From NCBI GenBank assembly GCA_039806955.1, contig JBDHQI010000001.1, positions 62,001 through 126,000 on the forward strand: DNA of 64,000 nucleotides, read 5' to 3'. The notes under the pieces were generated by a model. It did not search any database. It worked only from the letters and a program-made list of their open reading frames with translations, and was not told the DNA's origin. Within the stretch, counting starts at the first letter, position 1; every line of letters starts with the position of its first letter. Below, piece after piece: positions 8,412 through 15,405 of the stretch. Source of the DNA: JADLHS01 sp039806955. Lineage in GTDB: Bacteria; Verrucomicrobiota; Verrucomicrobiia; Limisphaerales; JADLHS01. Position numbers and translations under genes: made by a program.

Positions 8412-9125
8412 TCAATAGGGCACGTCGTCGCTTTCGCCGGCAGCACCGCCGCCTTGCGCGGCCTGCCACGCTTCCAACGCGGCCATGAGCCGCTTGTCGT
8501 CCGCCGTCGGCTTGGCATTTGCCTTCGCCGTCGGCAGCCAGTTCGTGACGAGCGCGTTTACCTGCTCGGGCGAGAGGTCGCGGACCTCCAGACCTTTGCA
8601 CCGGCCAACGTGGATCTTCGTCGCGAGCAAGTCGCCGCCGCCGTCGCTTGCCGGTTCGGCCCGGCGATAGCCGTTGCCATCCTTCGGCGGACGGTCTTTC
8701 ATCCGCACGAACTTCCCGGACGGCTTGAGCGGTTGCGCCGCCTTGTCCGGCTGGATCAACGCGATGTTCGCGTAAACCTCGCCGTCGCTGTGCTCGTGGA
8801 TGACCGTGATGTGCGCCGGGCGACCGAGCAGACTTTCGAGGTCGAACTCCTTCGCTTCCTCCGGCGTCATCTCGCGCCCCATCCATTTTTTGAGAAACGG
8901 CCGCAGGGCCGAATTCTCGTGGTAACTCGGCGTGAAGGGGGCAGACCACACGCACCAGGGCGTGCCGTCGTCCTTCGTGTCGCCGATCTCGAAAACGAAC
9001 CGGAATTTTTCTTTCGGCCCGTATTGTGTCTGCACTGTTTTAAGGGGAGTGACATCCACGCAGACTGCCGACCCGGTGTATTCCGGGCAGGGCTGGAAGT
9101 TCCCGCCGTTTGTTTTGATACGCAT
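8412..9125 (-). CDS. SSB-like single-stranded DNA-binding protein
   Basis: A 237-residue protein with a predicted beta-rich first half (PCPEYTGSAVCVDVTPLK, FRFVFEIGD) and a low-complexity second half. It ends GESDDVPY, closely resembling the acidic C-terminal tip of bacterial SSB that docks partner proteins. Together with the place between a nuclease and an exonuclease gene, this supports a phage-type single-strand binding protein. I do not see a textbook OB-fold signature, so the call rests on the tail, the neighbours and general similarity to phage proteins of this position. An ATG at 9125 follows the upstream stop by four bases. Confidence 0.6.
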   Translation of the reverse strand: MRIKTNGGNFQPCPEYTGSAVCVDVTPLKTVQTQYGPKEKFRFVFEIGDTKDDGTPWCVWSAPFTPSYHENSALRPFLKKWMGREMTPEEAKEFDLESLLGRPAHITVIHEHSDGEVYANIALIQPDKAAQPLKPSGKFVRMKDRPPKDGNGYRRAEPASDGGGDLLATKIHVGRCKGLEVRDLSPEQVNALVTNWLPTAKANAKPTADDKRLMAALEAWQAAQGGGAAGESDDVPY

Positions 9126-9129
9126 AGTG

Positions 9130-9489
9130 TTAATGCTCCGTTTGCTTTGGTTGCTCCGTTGGTTTCTCCTCCGGCGGCAACACGCCGCGGAGGAAATTGA
9201 AGAAGGTTTCGGCGCGCATCGTGATCAGCCAGGGGGCGTGATTGCGGCGGTGGGCCACGACCCACGGTTTGCCGCCGCAATCGCCCTCGGCCTGCACGCA
9301 GGCATCGGTGAGGTTCAGGTTTTGCACCCGCTTGACCTCGACGTGCAGCCACGCGAGCGCGTCGCTGACCACGTCGGGCGAATCCGGCGAGCCGCTGAAT
9401 TGCTGGCCGCGCCGGGCGTCGAATCCGTTCTCACGGAGCAACGCCGCGAACTCGCGTTCGCCCACCTTGCCTTTGCGCCGGGAGTTCAC
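9130..9489 (-). CDS. Holliday-junction-resolvase-like PD-(D/E)xK nuclease
   Basis: I chose GTG 9489, overlapping the upstream stop as GTGA, giving 119 residues. The opening KGKVGEREFAALLRENGF is the alpha-helix/Glu that starts Hjc- and VRR-type nucleases. RRGQQFSGSPDSPDVV supplies the catalytic Asp and HVEVKRV the E-x-K pair. A conserved aromatic PWVVAHRRNHAPWLI strand follows. Such nucleases resolve recombination or replication junctions in phage DNA. Family assignment is by motif; distinguishing Hjc from a generic phage endonuclease would need a profile search. Confidence 0.75.
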   Translation of the reverse strand: MNSRRKGKVGEREFAALLRENGFDARRGQQFSGSPDSPDVVSDALAWLHVEVKRVQNLNLTDACVQAEGDCGGKPWVVAHRRNHAPWLITMRAETFFNFLRGVLPPEEKPTEQPKQTEH

Positions 9490-9641
9490 TTCGCCGCGCC
9501 TCCCGGTTGCACTTTCGCGTCCTGCTGTTTCTTGGCCCGGCGTTCGAGGAAATCCTCGACGCACTGGATGGCAAAGCATCCGGTGAGGATGCTCATGTTG
9601 AGCAGCATGACGCCGAGGAGGATGTTCGCGATGATGTTCAT
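9486..9641 (-). CDS. Small membrane protein
   Basis: A 51-codon gene with a good ribosome-binding site (AAGGAAA before ATG 9641) and an end that overlaps the nuclease start as GTGA. The product begins MNIIANILLGVMLLNMSIL, a single hydrophobic segment of about 23 residues, and ends in a basic tail (FLERRAKKQQ). No function is recognised. The translational coupling and ribosome-binding site argue it is real. Confidence 0.65.
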   Translation of the reverse strand: MNIIANILLGVMLLNMSILTGCFAIQCVEDFLERRAKKQQDAKVQPGGAAK

Positions 9642-9701
9642 GTGTTTCCTTTCGTTTGTTGTTGTTGCTTGTTGACCGAAATGGGATTGCCGGTTCGTCC
9701 G

Positions 9702-9941
9702 TCAGGCGCGGCAGACACGGCATGTCTGCGCGAGGTGGGATTGGATTTCGCTCCAGCGGAAGGCGACGCGATAACCGAACTTGTAGTAGGGGATCATCCC
9801 GCGCCGCATCATGTTGTCCACGGTGCGCGTCGTGTTGCCGAGCCGCTTCGCGACTTCGCGCTTGTTGATGAACGGCTCGACGGCAACTGCGGCATGGAGC
9901 GTCGGCGATGGCGCTGGAGTGTTGGTGGAGACGACGCTCAT
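9702..9941 (-). CDS. Helix-turn-helix protein, excisionase-type
   Basis: A 79-residue protein from ATG 9941. The C-terminal two thirds (PFINKREVAKRLGNTTRTVD, then MMRRGMIPYYKFGYRVAFRW) is the MerR-like winged helix-turn-helix of excisionases and small phage activators. Its start overlaps the stop of the XRE regulator as ATGA, so the two are translated together. It could bend DNA for excision or switch the replication operon on. Confidence 0.8.
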   Translation of the reverse strand: MSVVSTNTPAPSPTLHAAVAVEPFINKREVAKRLGNTTRTVDNMMRRGMIPYYKFGYRVAFRWSEIQSHLAQTCRVCRA

Positions 9942-10144
9942 ACGCCGACCTCCCACGTTGCGATGCTGAGTTCGCGGGCAATCGCTGTCTTCAGCCATTG
10001 CTCCGGGGTTGCCCGGCCCGTTTCGATCTTCGTGACGAGCGATTCCGTGCAACCAACGCGCTGTGCCAGTTCCAGTTGGGTGAGGCCCAAGCGCCGCCGC
10101 GCATCGCGCATCGCCTGACCTCGGTTGGTATTCGTCTTCGGCAT
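9938..10144 (-). CDS. XRE-family helix-turn-helix regulator
   Basis: The 68-residue product is almost only a Cro/C1-type domain: MRDARRRLGLTQLELAQRVG, TESLVTKIETGRATP and a final helix. It is likely a repressor or Cro-like switch of the element. It is the first gene downstream of a terminator and of an inverted repeat that could be its own operator (10259-10280), and it is translationally coupled to the excisionase-like gene that follows. Confidence 0.85.
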   Translation of the reverse strand: MPKTNTNRGQAMRDARRRLGLTQLELAQRVGCTESLVTKIETGRATPEQWLKTAIARELSIATWEVGV

Positions 10145-10227
10145 TTTCTTCTTCGGCTTCCCGCTTCATGCGATTGGCCGTCACTCCGTCGAAGAAGTTC
10201 ACAACCCGCTTGGCCGAAAACGAAAAT

Positions 10228-10247
10228 GCGCCCGTAAATACGGGCGC
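10228..10247 (-). terminator. Hairpin terminator between two parts of the minus operon
   Basis: GCGCCCGTA (10228-10236) and TACGGGCGC (10239-10247) form a perfect 9-bp stem. Read on the minus strand it is followed by ATTTTCGTTTTC. It lies about 40 bases after the stop of the 346-residue gene and before the XRE regulator, so it may separate early transcription from the replication genes. Confidence 0.6.
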
Positions 10248-10258
10248 TTTCACGCTTT

Positions 10259-10280
10259 TGAACAGTTCACAGACCGTTCA
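10259..10280. promoter_or_regulatory. Candidate operator (imperfect palindrome)
   Basis: TGAACAGT (10259-10266) and ACCGTTCA (10273-10280) form a dyad matching at seven of eight positions around a six-base centre. It lies upstream of the XRE gene, just past the stop of the preceding gene. Size and symmetry suit a Cro/C1-type dimer. No experiment links them; this is inference from position. Confidence 0.4.
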
Positions 10281-10284
10281 CGAA

Positions 10285-11325
10285 TTAGTCATCTGACGCA
10301 CTCTCCTCGTAGCGGTATTCCTCTGGGGGCGGGGAATCGTCGTTATCCTCGCTGGGGTTGTCGTCGGCAAACGCGCCCGGACCAGACCCCGGCTTGCGTT
10401 TGCGTCGCCGTTCGCCTTTCACCGCCGTCTGCATTTCCAAAATCGGCTTGATGTAGTTCTGGAGCTGCTTCAACGGCAGGCCAAATTCGCGCTCCAGTTC
10501 ACCAACCCGCTTGGACATCTGCGCTGGCGAGCAGTCACACTTCTTCGCTGCCGCTCGTTGCGACAGCCCATCCATGACCGTGGCCATGAAAACGTCGTAA
10601 AGCGGTGCTTTCACACCCGCCCGCTTGCTTCGCAGCTTTTGCAGGATCACGAAAATGCGCTTGGCCTCGGACTGGTTCATGACCTCTCGGCTCTCGGGCA
10701 AATGTGCCGCAAAAAGCGCGGTGGCGTTCTTGGACGAATGCAGACAGCCTCCGGATTGCAAAGCTAAGTGTGATTCAAGATCGTAAGCACACGCGTTCCC
10801 CTTCGCTAACAATTCCAGCGCTGCCGCATCCGTGACTGGCTTCGGCGTCAGCAGGATGAATCCCTTGGGCAGCTTCGCCGCCAAATGCGCAATGGCGTCG
10901 CGATACCGGTCTGCGTCGGGTTGAATCGTCAGGAGCACGGGCATGGCGGGATTTCCCAGCGCGGCGACTTGAATCGTGCAGGGCGGGCCGAACGGTTTGG
11001 CCACCGCCGCGCAGTCCAGCGCCTTTGCGACCGCCCGCGCCAGCCGTCCCAAATCAACTTCCCAAACCTTCACATCCGCTTCGGTCAGCGGCATCGGCTC
11101 GCAGTCTTCGCCGCAATCGCACACGCCGACCAGAGTGTTGTCACGCGAGCGCACTCGATGGTTGCACGCACAGTGCCGGCCGCAGGGGATACGCTCCACG
11201 GTGCGACGCGTCTCACGCAGACAAACGGCGGCAGCCGCATCGAACGCCGGCCCAAACCAGCGTTTCCATGTCAATGCGGCTGCCGCCCCCGGTGCTGCTT
11301 CAACGATTTCCCACGGCGATGCCAT
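10285..11325 (-). CDS. Uncharacterised protein with Cys-rich segment and C-terminal helix-turn-helix
   Basis: A 346-residue protein of no family I recognise. Residues 47-75 contain a Cys/His cluster (PCGRHCACNH, then VCDCGEDC) that could bind zinc. Residues about 255-290 (MDGLSQRAAAKKCDCSPAQM, then SKRVGELEREFGLPL) form a helix-turn-helix of sigma-70 region 4 style, and the tail is basic then very acidic. This suggests a DNA-binding regulator of the element. It overlaps the upstream gene by 26 bases and is followed by a terminator, so it forms a short early operon with its neighbour. Confidence 0.55.
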   Translation of the reverse strand: MASPWEIVEAAPGAAAALTWKRWFGPAFDAAAAVCLRETRRTVERIPCGRHCACNHRVRSRDNTLVGVCDCGEDCEPMPLTEADVKVWEVDLGRLARAVAKALDCAAVAKPFGPPCTIQVAALGNPAMPVLLTIQPDADRYRDAIAHLAAKLPKGFILLTPKPVTDAAALELLAKGNACAYDLESHLALQSGGCLHSSKNATALFAAHLPESREVMNQSEAKRIFVILQKLRSKRAGVKAPLYDVFMATVMDGLSQRAAAKKCDCSPAQMSKRVGELEREFGLPLKQLQNYIKPILEMQTAVKGERRRKRKPGSGPGAFADDNPSEDNDDSPPPEEYRYEESASDD

Positions 11326-12499
11326 TGGTTGTGTTCAGTCGGTTGGTTGCCGGTTCTTCCGGGCTGCGGAATCCATTCGCGGTCAGCCACCGATGCACCG
11401 CTGCCGCGTCACAATGCCGCGTCAACCGCAGCTTGTTCCCCTCGCGCACATAGACCATGCGCGGCTTCGGTTGCCCGGTGAAATACACCTCGAATCCCGC
11501 CATCATCAGCCGCCCCCGGTGCGGGATGGCCTCGCGTCCCTTCGCCTCGGCATAGGCAAACAGATCTAGCGCGGTCGTGCGTTCGCAGGCATCAAAGTCG
11601 TCATCCGACCAAACATGAAGTTCGACCAGCACAACCCGGTCTATCCCTTGTCCCGGCTCGACGCGCAGCGCTTCCGCGCCGTCTTCCCGCAGCGGTTTCA
11701 GCGTGAATTCCTTTCGCACGGCAAAATGGTCAGGATCACCAAAAAGACGCTCTCCGAACAAAAGTCGGAGCTTCCGCTTCTCTCGGACGGTTTTGGCGTG
11801 AATCCGCAATTCGTCACGCTCCGGGTTGTAAACTACCACAATGTCCCGCGCCGGCCGCAGATGCCGGACGCTGAATCCATTTCCATCCACCGTGGGCAGC
11901 CGCAGGAACGAATCACCACGCCGGATGAGAAACGAGAATTCTCCGTCCATTTCGTGCATCTCTATTTCGGTCACGCGCTCCTCACCGTCCCGTTCGTCGC
12001 CGAGCCAGCTATCGAAGTCGGCCTTGATGCGGCCAACTTCTTCCGCCGTCGGCAGGGTAAACGTCGCCCGCCGGTCCACGGCTTCAACGCAGCCGTGATA
12101 CTCAAAGGTGCTCATGGCGGCGATCCGCGTTTCGTCGTGCTTCAACGCGAACAGCGCCGCATCCGCCAGCAGCACTTGCACGGCGATGTCGGCGAACGTC
12201 GCGGTCTGGATGCGCTCGATTTGCAGCTCGGTTTGCTCCACGGCCCGCAGCAACCGGCTTTTGCCCTCCGCATTGGACAACGCTTCGACGCTGTAAAGCA
12301 GCTCTACGAAGTGCTCCGGGAAGCCCGGCTTGCGTGCCGAGAGTCGGGAAAGCGCGGCGTAATACTCGCGGTCTTCCAGGTTGGGATCGGGGAGCACGAC
12401 GTTTTCCGCCGTGAACTCGGGCTGGTAACGTTCCAACAGCCGGGCCAGCATTGTGCGCCCGATTTGTTCGAAGAACTTCGGCTTAGTGTAAGGTTTCAT
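11300..12499 (-). CDS. Uncharacterised element protein (399 aa)
   Basis: No motif that I can name. The N-terminal part is helical and acidic (EFTAENVVLPDPNLEDREYY); the middle is rich in charged beta segments (RDIVVVYNPERDELRIHAKT); the end (KLRLTRHCDAAAVHRWLTAN) has a small helical domain. Codon use and the long open frame support a real gene. It heads the minus operon with a possible short gene before it, and overlaps the helix-turn-helix protein after it. Its function is unknown. Confidence 0.55.
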   Translation of the reverse strand: MKPYTKPKFFEQIGRTMLARLLERYQPEFTAENVVLPDPNLEDREYYAALSRLSARKPGFPEHFVELLYSVEALSNAEGKSRLLRAVEQTELQIERIQTATFADIAVQVLLADAALFALKHDETRIAAMSTFEYHGCVEAVDRRATFTLPTAEEVGRIKADFDSWLGDERDGEERVTEIEMHEMDGEFSFLIRRGDSFLRLPTVDGNGFSVRHLRPARDIVVVYNPERDELRIHAKTVREKRKLRLLFGERLFGDPDHFAVRKEFTLKPLREDGAEALRVEPGQGIDRVVLVELHVWSDDDFDACERTTALDLFAYAEAKGREAIPHRGRLMMAGFEVYFTGQPKPRMVYVREGNKLRLTRHCDAAAVHRWLTANGFRSPEEPATNRLNTTNGIAVGNR

Positions 12500-12753
12500 A
12501 CTGCTTGCGTCTCAACTGCGCGCCCGGTTCTATGGTTTCGGGCGGGTGAGTCTCCTTGCCAACTAGCCGAAGTGGCCCTAATCTGGGCCTGCATTAACAC
12601 TGCGGATCGGCAGCGAGCCTCGGTTTTGTTTGCTGATCTCGGTCGGGCCGTGGGATGCTCTAACATCCTGCGGCCTTTCCGTCTGGCCCATCCGGGCCAA
12701 AATTCGTTTAACTTTCCGGTTTCATTTTTTCTCCGTTTGTCGTGGCTGAACAT
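12496..12753 (-). CDS. Possible small basic protein at the operon head
   Basis: An 85-codon frame from ATG 12753 ends in a TGA that overlaps the next start as ATGA, the coupling seen across this operon. The product is very basic (HDKRRKNETGKLNEF, RRKGRRM) with no recognised domain. Against it: a candidate promoter -10 ends only 15 bases before the ATG, which would leave almost no leader, and composition looks less gene-like. The remaining sequence 12754-12822 holds only the promoter and its palindrome. Confidence 0.35.
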   Translation of the reverse strand: MFSHDKRRKNETGKLNEFWPGWARRKGRRMLEHPTARPRSANKTEARCRSAVLMQAQIRATSASWQGDSPARNHRTGRAVETQAV

Positions 12754-12768
12754 CCAAAAAGTTGTCCT

Positions 12769-12797
12769 TTATTATTAACAGGGACAGCCAATGTCCC
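12769..12797 (-). promoter_or_regulatory. Candidate promoter with overlapping operator for the minus early operon
   Basis: Read on the minus strand, GGGACA (12797-12792), a 17-base spacer, and TAATAA (12774-12769) resemble -35 and -10 boxes. The -35 is half of a palindrome, GGGACA-TTGGC-TGTCCC (12797-12781), so a bound repressor would block it. It sits between the dndA stop and the first gene of the minus replication operon. Confidence 0.4.
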
Positions 12798-12822
12798 AGG
12801 CGGATGCTAATTTCGTGATTTT

Positions 12823-13956
12823 TCATCGCGTCATCCCTTCAATCGCACCCACCACCGCCTCCCAATCCACCTTCGGCGTCAGGTGACACCACGAAAACCG
12901 CAGCGCGCCCTTCACCCGGTCCTCGCTCAGGCCCATCGCCGTCAGCACATGGCTGGCGGTGTAGTTTTGCGACGTGCAGGCCGATCCGTTTGAAATGGCA
13001 ACCTCATCCTTCAGCGCCAGCATCACTGCTTCGGAATCCAGCCCCGGCACGGCGATGTTCAGCGTGCTCGGGACGGACTTCGTCACGTCACCGGTCACCA
13101 CGCCTCCCACTTTGGCGAAGGCTGCCAGCGCCTCTTTCTTGATGGCCGCACAATGCTCGTTGCGCTTTTCCGCATCCCGCGCCGCCAGTTCCGCTGCTTT
13201 CCCCAGGGCGGCGATCAATGCCACCGGCAGCGTGCCCGGACGCAAACCGCGTTCCTGTCCGCCGCCGAACACCAGCGGCGTCAGCGGTGGCCGCTCGTAA
13301 CCACGCCGACGGGTGATGAGCGCGCCGATGCCTTTGGGCGCATAAATCTTGTGGCCGCTGATGCTGATGAGATCAATCCGCCGGTTCTGCAATTCCGGGA
13401 TGCGCTTTCCAAAGCCCTGCGCCGCGTCCACATGAAAAAAGGCTTCATGCTTCGCCAGCGCCTTGGCGATCTCCCCAATGGGCTGAATCACTCCCGTCTC
13501 GTTGTTCACGTGCATCACGGACACCAGCAGGGTGTCCGCGCGCAATGCACCGGCAATTGCGGCGACGGTGACTGCGCCATCCGTGTCCGGCTGGACCAGC
13601 GTCACTTCAAAGCCATTCGCCGCCAGATGCTCCAGCGGCTCTAGCACCGCCTTGTGCTCAATCGCCGTCGCGATGATGTGCTTGCGTCCAGCCTTCTCGC
13701 CATGCGCTCGCAGGCCGAGGATCGACAGATTGTTGCTCTCCGTCGCGCCGCTCGTGAAAATCACTTCCTCACGCTGACAATTCACCACCGCCGCCACTTG
13801 ATCGCGAGCGCGTTGCACCGCCTGCTTCGCGCGCGTGCCGTATTCATGCGTGCGACTGCCCGCGTTCCCAAATTCCTCGCGCACGAAGCGGAGAAATTCT
13901 TCTTCCACTCCGGGATCAACCGGCGTCGTCGCGTTGCAATCGAGATAAACAGGCAT
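12823..13956 (-). CDS. dndA: Cysteine desulfurase DndA (sulfur donor for DNA phosphorothioation)
   Basis: A 377-residue NifS/IscS-type enzyme that takes sulfur from L-cysteine and passes it to DndC. It starts MPVYLDCNATTPVD, has the pyridoxal-phosphate lysine in ISGHKIYAPKGIG, and the acceptor cysteine in SNGSACTSQ. The call as DndA rather than a housekeeping IscS comes from the location: it is divergent from dndBCDE with only 84 bases between the two start codons. Enzymes of this family are interchangeable with IscS in some hosts, so its role here is inferred. Confidence 0.9.
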   Translation of the reverse strand: MPVYLDCNATTPVDPGVEEEFLRFVREEFGNAGSRTHEYGTRAKQAVQRARDQVAAVVNCQREEVIFTSGATESNNLSILGLRAHGEKAGRKHIIATAIEHKAVLEPLEHLAANGFEVTLVQPDTDGAVTVAAIAGALRADTLLVSVMHVNNETGVIQPIGEIAKALAKHEAFFHVDAAQGFGKRIPELQNRRIDLISISGHKIYAPKGIGALITRRRGYERPPLTPLVFGGGQERGLRPGTLPVALIAALGKAAELAARDAEKRNEHCAAIKKEALAAFAKVGGVVTGDVTKSVPSTLNIAVPGLDSEAVMLALKDEVAISNGSACTSQNYTASHVLTAMGLSEDRVKGALRFSWCHLTPKVDWEAVVGAIEGMTR

Positions 13957-13993
13957 CGTTGTTCGTTAATGTTTAATTCTGTATGGGAAAGTG

Positions 13994-14018
13994 TTGACAT
14001 ACCTTTTGTGCCTGTCAA
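13994..14018. promoter_or_regulatory. Dyad in the dndA-dndB divergent promoter region
   Basis: TTGACA at 13994-13999 and TGTCAA at 14013-14018 are exact inverted copies 13 bases apart, placing a consensus -35-like hexamer in each direction. Neither has a convincing -10 at ideal spacing. DndB is a known transcriptional regulator of dnd operons, so this may be an operator-promoter for both sides. Confidence 0.4.
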
Positions 14019-14040
14019 TCTTTTAACAAACAACAGTTTT

Positions 14041-15132
14041 ATGGAATCCATGTCCACTCTCAGCTTCCCGGTGATCCGCGGCATTCAGGCGGGGCGCGAA
14101 TACTATGTCGCCATGTGGACGCTCCGCACGCTCAAGCAGATTTCCATTTTCGACGAACAGGAACTGCCGCCCGAGCTTCGTGCCCAGCGCACTTTGAACA
14201 AATCGCGCGTGCCGGAGATGGCCAACTACATGCTCGACAATCCCAAGGACTACATCTTTTCCGCTATCACCGCCTCGATTGATTCCGAGGTGGAGTTTGA
14301 ACCGCTGTCCGGCAAGCCCGGCGAAAGCCGGCTCGGCACGTTGAAAGTCCCGATGGACGCCAAGTTCATCATCAATGACGGCCAGCATCGCCGCGCCGCC
14401 ATCCTTTCCGCGCTCGAACAAAAGCCCGAACTCGGCAGCGAAACGATTTCGGTCGTGTTCTTCCTCGACATTGGCTTGGCGCGCAGTCAACAGATGTTCG
14501 CCGATCTGAATCGCTACGCCATCCGCCCCAGCCGCTCCATCGGCTTGCTCTACGACCATCGCGATGACCGGGCCAAACTCGCCCGCCTCGTCATCATGAA
14601 ATCCGACATCTTCCGCGACATCGTGGATCTCGAAAAAAGTTCGCTCGCCCCGCGTTCCCGGAAACTTTTTACCTTGAGCGCCTTTTACAGCGCGTGTGCC
14701 GATCTTGTGCAGGAAGTCGCCACCGGCAATCTCGAAAACGACGCTCAGACTGCCCGCGAGTTTTGGGAGGCCGTCGCTCGCCAGTTCCCGGCTTGGACGC
14801 AGGTGCGCGACGGCAAGCTCGCCGCCAGCGAAGTCCGCGAGGGCTTCATCCACTCGCACGGCATCGCGTTACAGGCCATCGGCAAGGCGGGCAACGCGCT
14901 GCTTCGCGGCAATCCCAGCGGTTGGAAAAGCCGCCTCAAGGTGCTGTCCCAAATTGATTGGTCGCGCAAAAACGCCCGCTTGTGGGAAGGGCGCGCGCTC
15001 ATCGGCGGTAAGGTGTCGAAAGTCACCACGAACGTCATCCTCACCACCAACGTCATCAAAAAGCACCTCGGTGTTGAACTCGATCCCGAGGAACAACGCG
15101 TCGAAGATTTGCACAGCCGGGGGAAAAAATGA
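14041..15132 (+). CDS. dndB: DndB, DGQHR-domain regulator of the dnd operon
   Basis: A 363-residue protein with the family's hallmark FIINDGQHRRAAI (about residues 111-123) and the RVPEMANYMLDNPKDYIF and ADLNRYAIRPSRSIG blocks. DndB is not needed for phosphorothioation but tunes its level, and in studied systems it represses dnd transcription. I start at ATG 14041; ATG 14050 is an alternative and neither has a clear ribosome-binding site. Its stop overlaps the next small gene as ATGA. It begins the plus-strand modification operon. Confidence 0.9.
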   Translation: MESMSTLSFPVIRGIQAGREYYVAMWTLRTLKQISIFDEQELPPELRAQRTLNKSRVPEMANYMLDNPKDYIFSAITASIDSEVEFEPLSGKPGESRLGTLKVPMDAKFIINDGQHRRAAILSALEQKPELGSETISVVFFLDIGLARSQQMFADLNRYAIRPSRSIGLLYDHRDDRAKLARLVIMKSDIFRDIVDLEKSSLAPRSRKLFTLSAFYSACADLVQEVATGNLENDAQTAREFWEAVARQFPAWTQVRDGKLAASEVREGFIHSHGIALQAIGKAGNALLRGNPSGWKSRLKVLSQIDWSRKNARLWEGRALIGGKVSKVTTNVILTTNVIKKHLGVELDPEEQRVEDLHSRGKK

Positions 15133-15398
15133 AAACCACTCTCCGCCTCAATCCACTGCGCCGCCTGATCCAGCGTGCCACCGGTGCGCCCGCCGCCGAT
15201 CTCGCGCTCATCGAAAATATCATGCGCGACGACATCTTTCACAGCACGCTCGACTGGCAGACCCGCGAGCAGTTAACGGACGCCGCTCGGCAGGCGTTTA
15301 CCTTGCTCCAGAACAATCGCGACCTCTACGAATCCGCTCGGGACAACGCCCTCGCGGTGTTCCACCAAATGCACTCCGCGCCCGTCCTCAATCCCTGA
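15129..15398 (+). CDS. Small protein of unknown function between dndB and dndC
   Basis: An 89-residue protein coupled to dndB by an ATGA overlap and ending eight bases before dndC. It is mostly helical and opens MKTTLRLNPLRRLIQR, with an acidic middle (ALIENIMRDDIFHSTLD). No domain is recognised. The usual dnd operon order is B-C-D-E with no gene here, so it is either a lineage-specific accessory or an element gene. Its tight packing argues that it is expressed with the modification genes. Confidence 0.7.
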   Translation: MKTTLRLNPLRRLIQRATGAPAADLALIENIMRDDIFHSTLDWQTREQLTDAARQAFTLLQNNRDLYESARDNALAVFHQMHSAPVLNP

Positions 15399-15405
15399 TA
15401 TTATT

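Noticed and set aside
7612..8955. Longer version of the exonuclease gene starting at 8955
   Set aside because: The first 217 residues are Arg/Gly-rich shadow of the SSB-like gene. GTG 8304 has a ribosome-binding site and the motif DVETG follows at once.
13654..14040. Upstream extension of dndB into the dndA gene
   Set aside because: It overlaps the opposite-strand dndA coding sequence; the protein family starts near ATG 14041.
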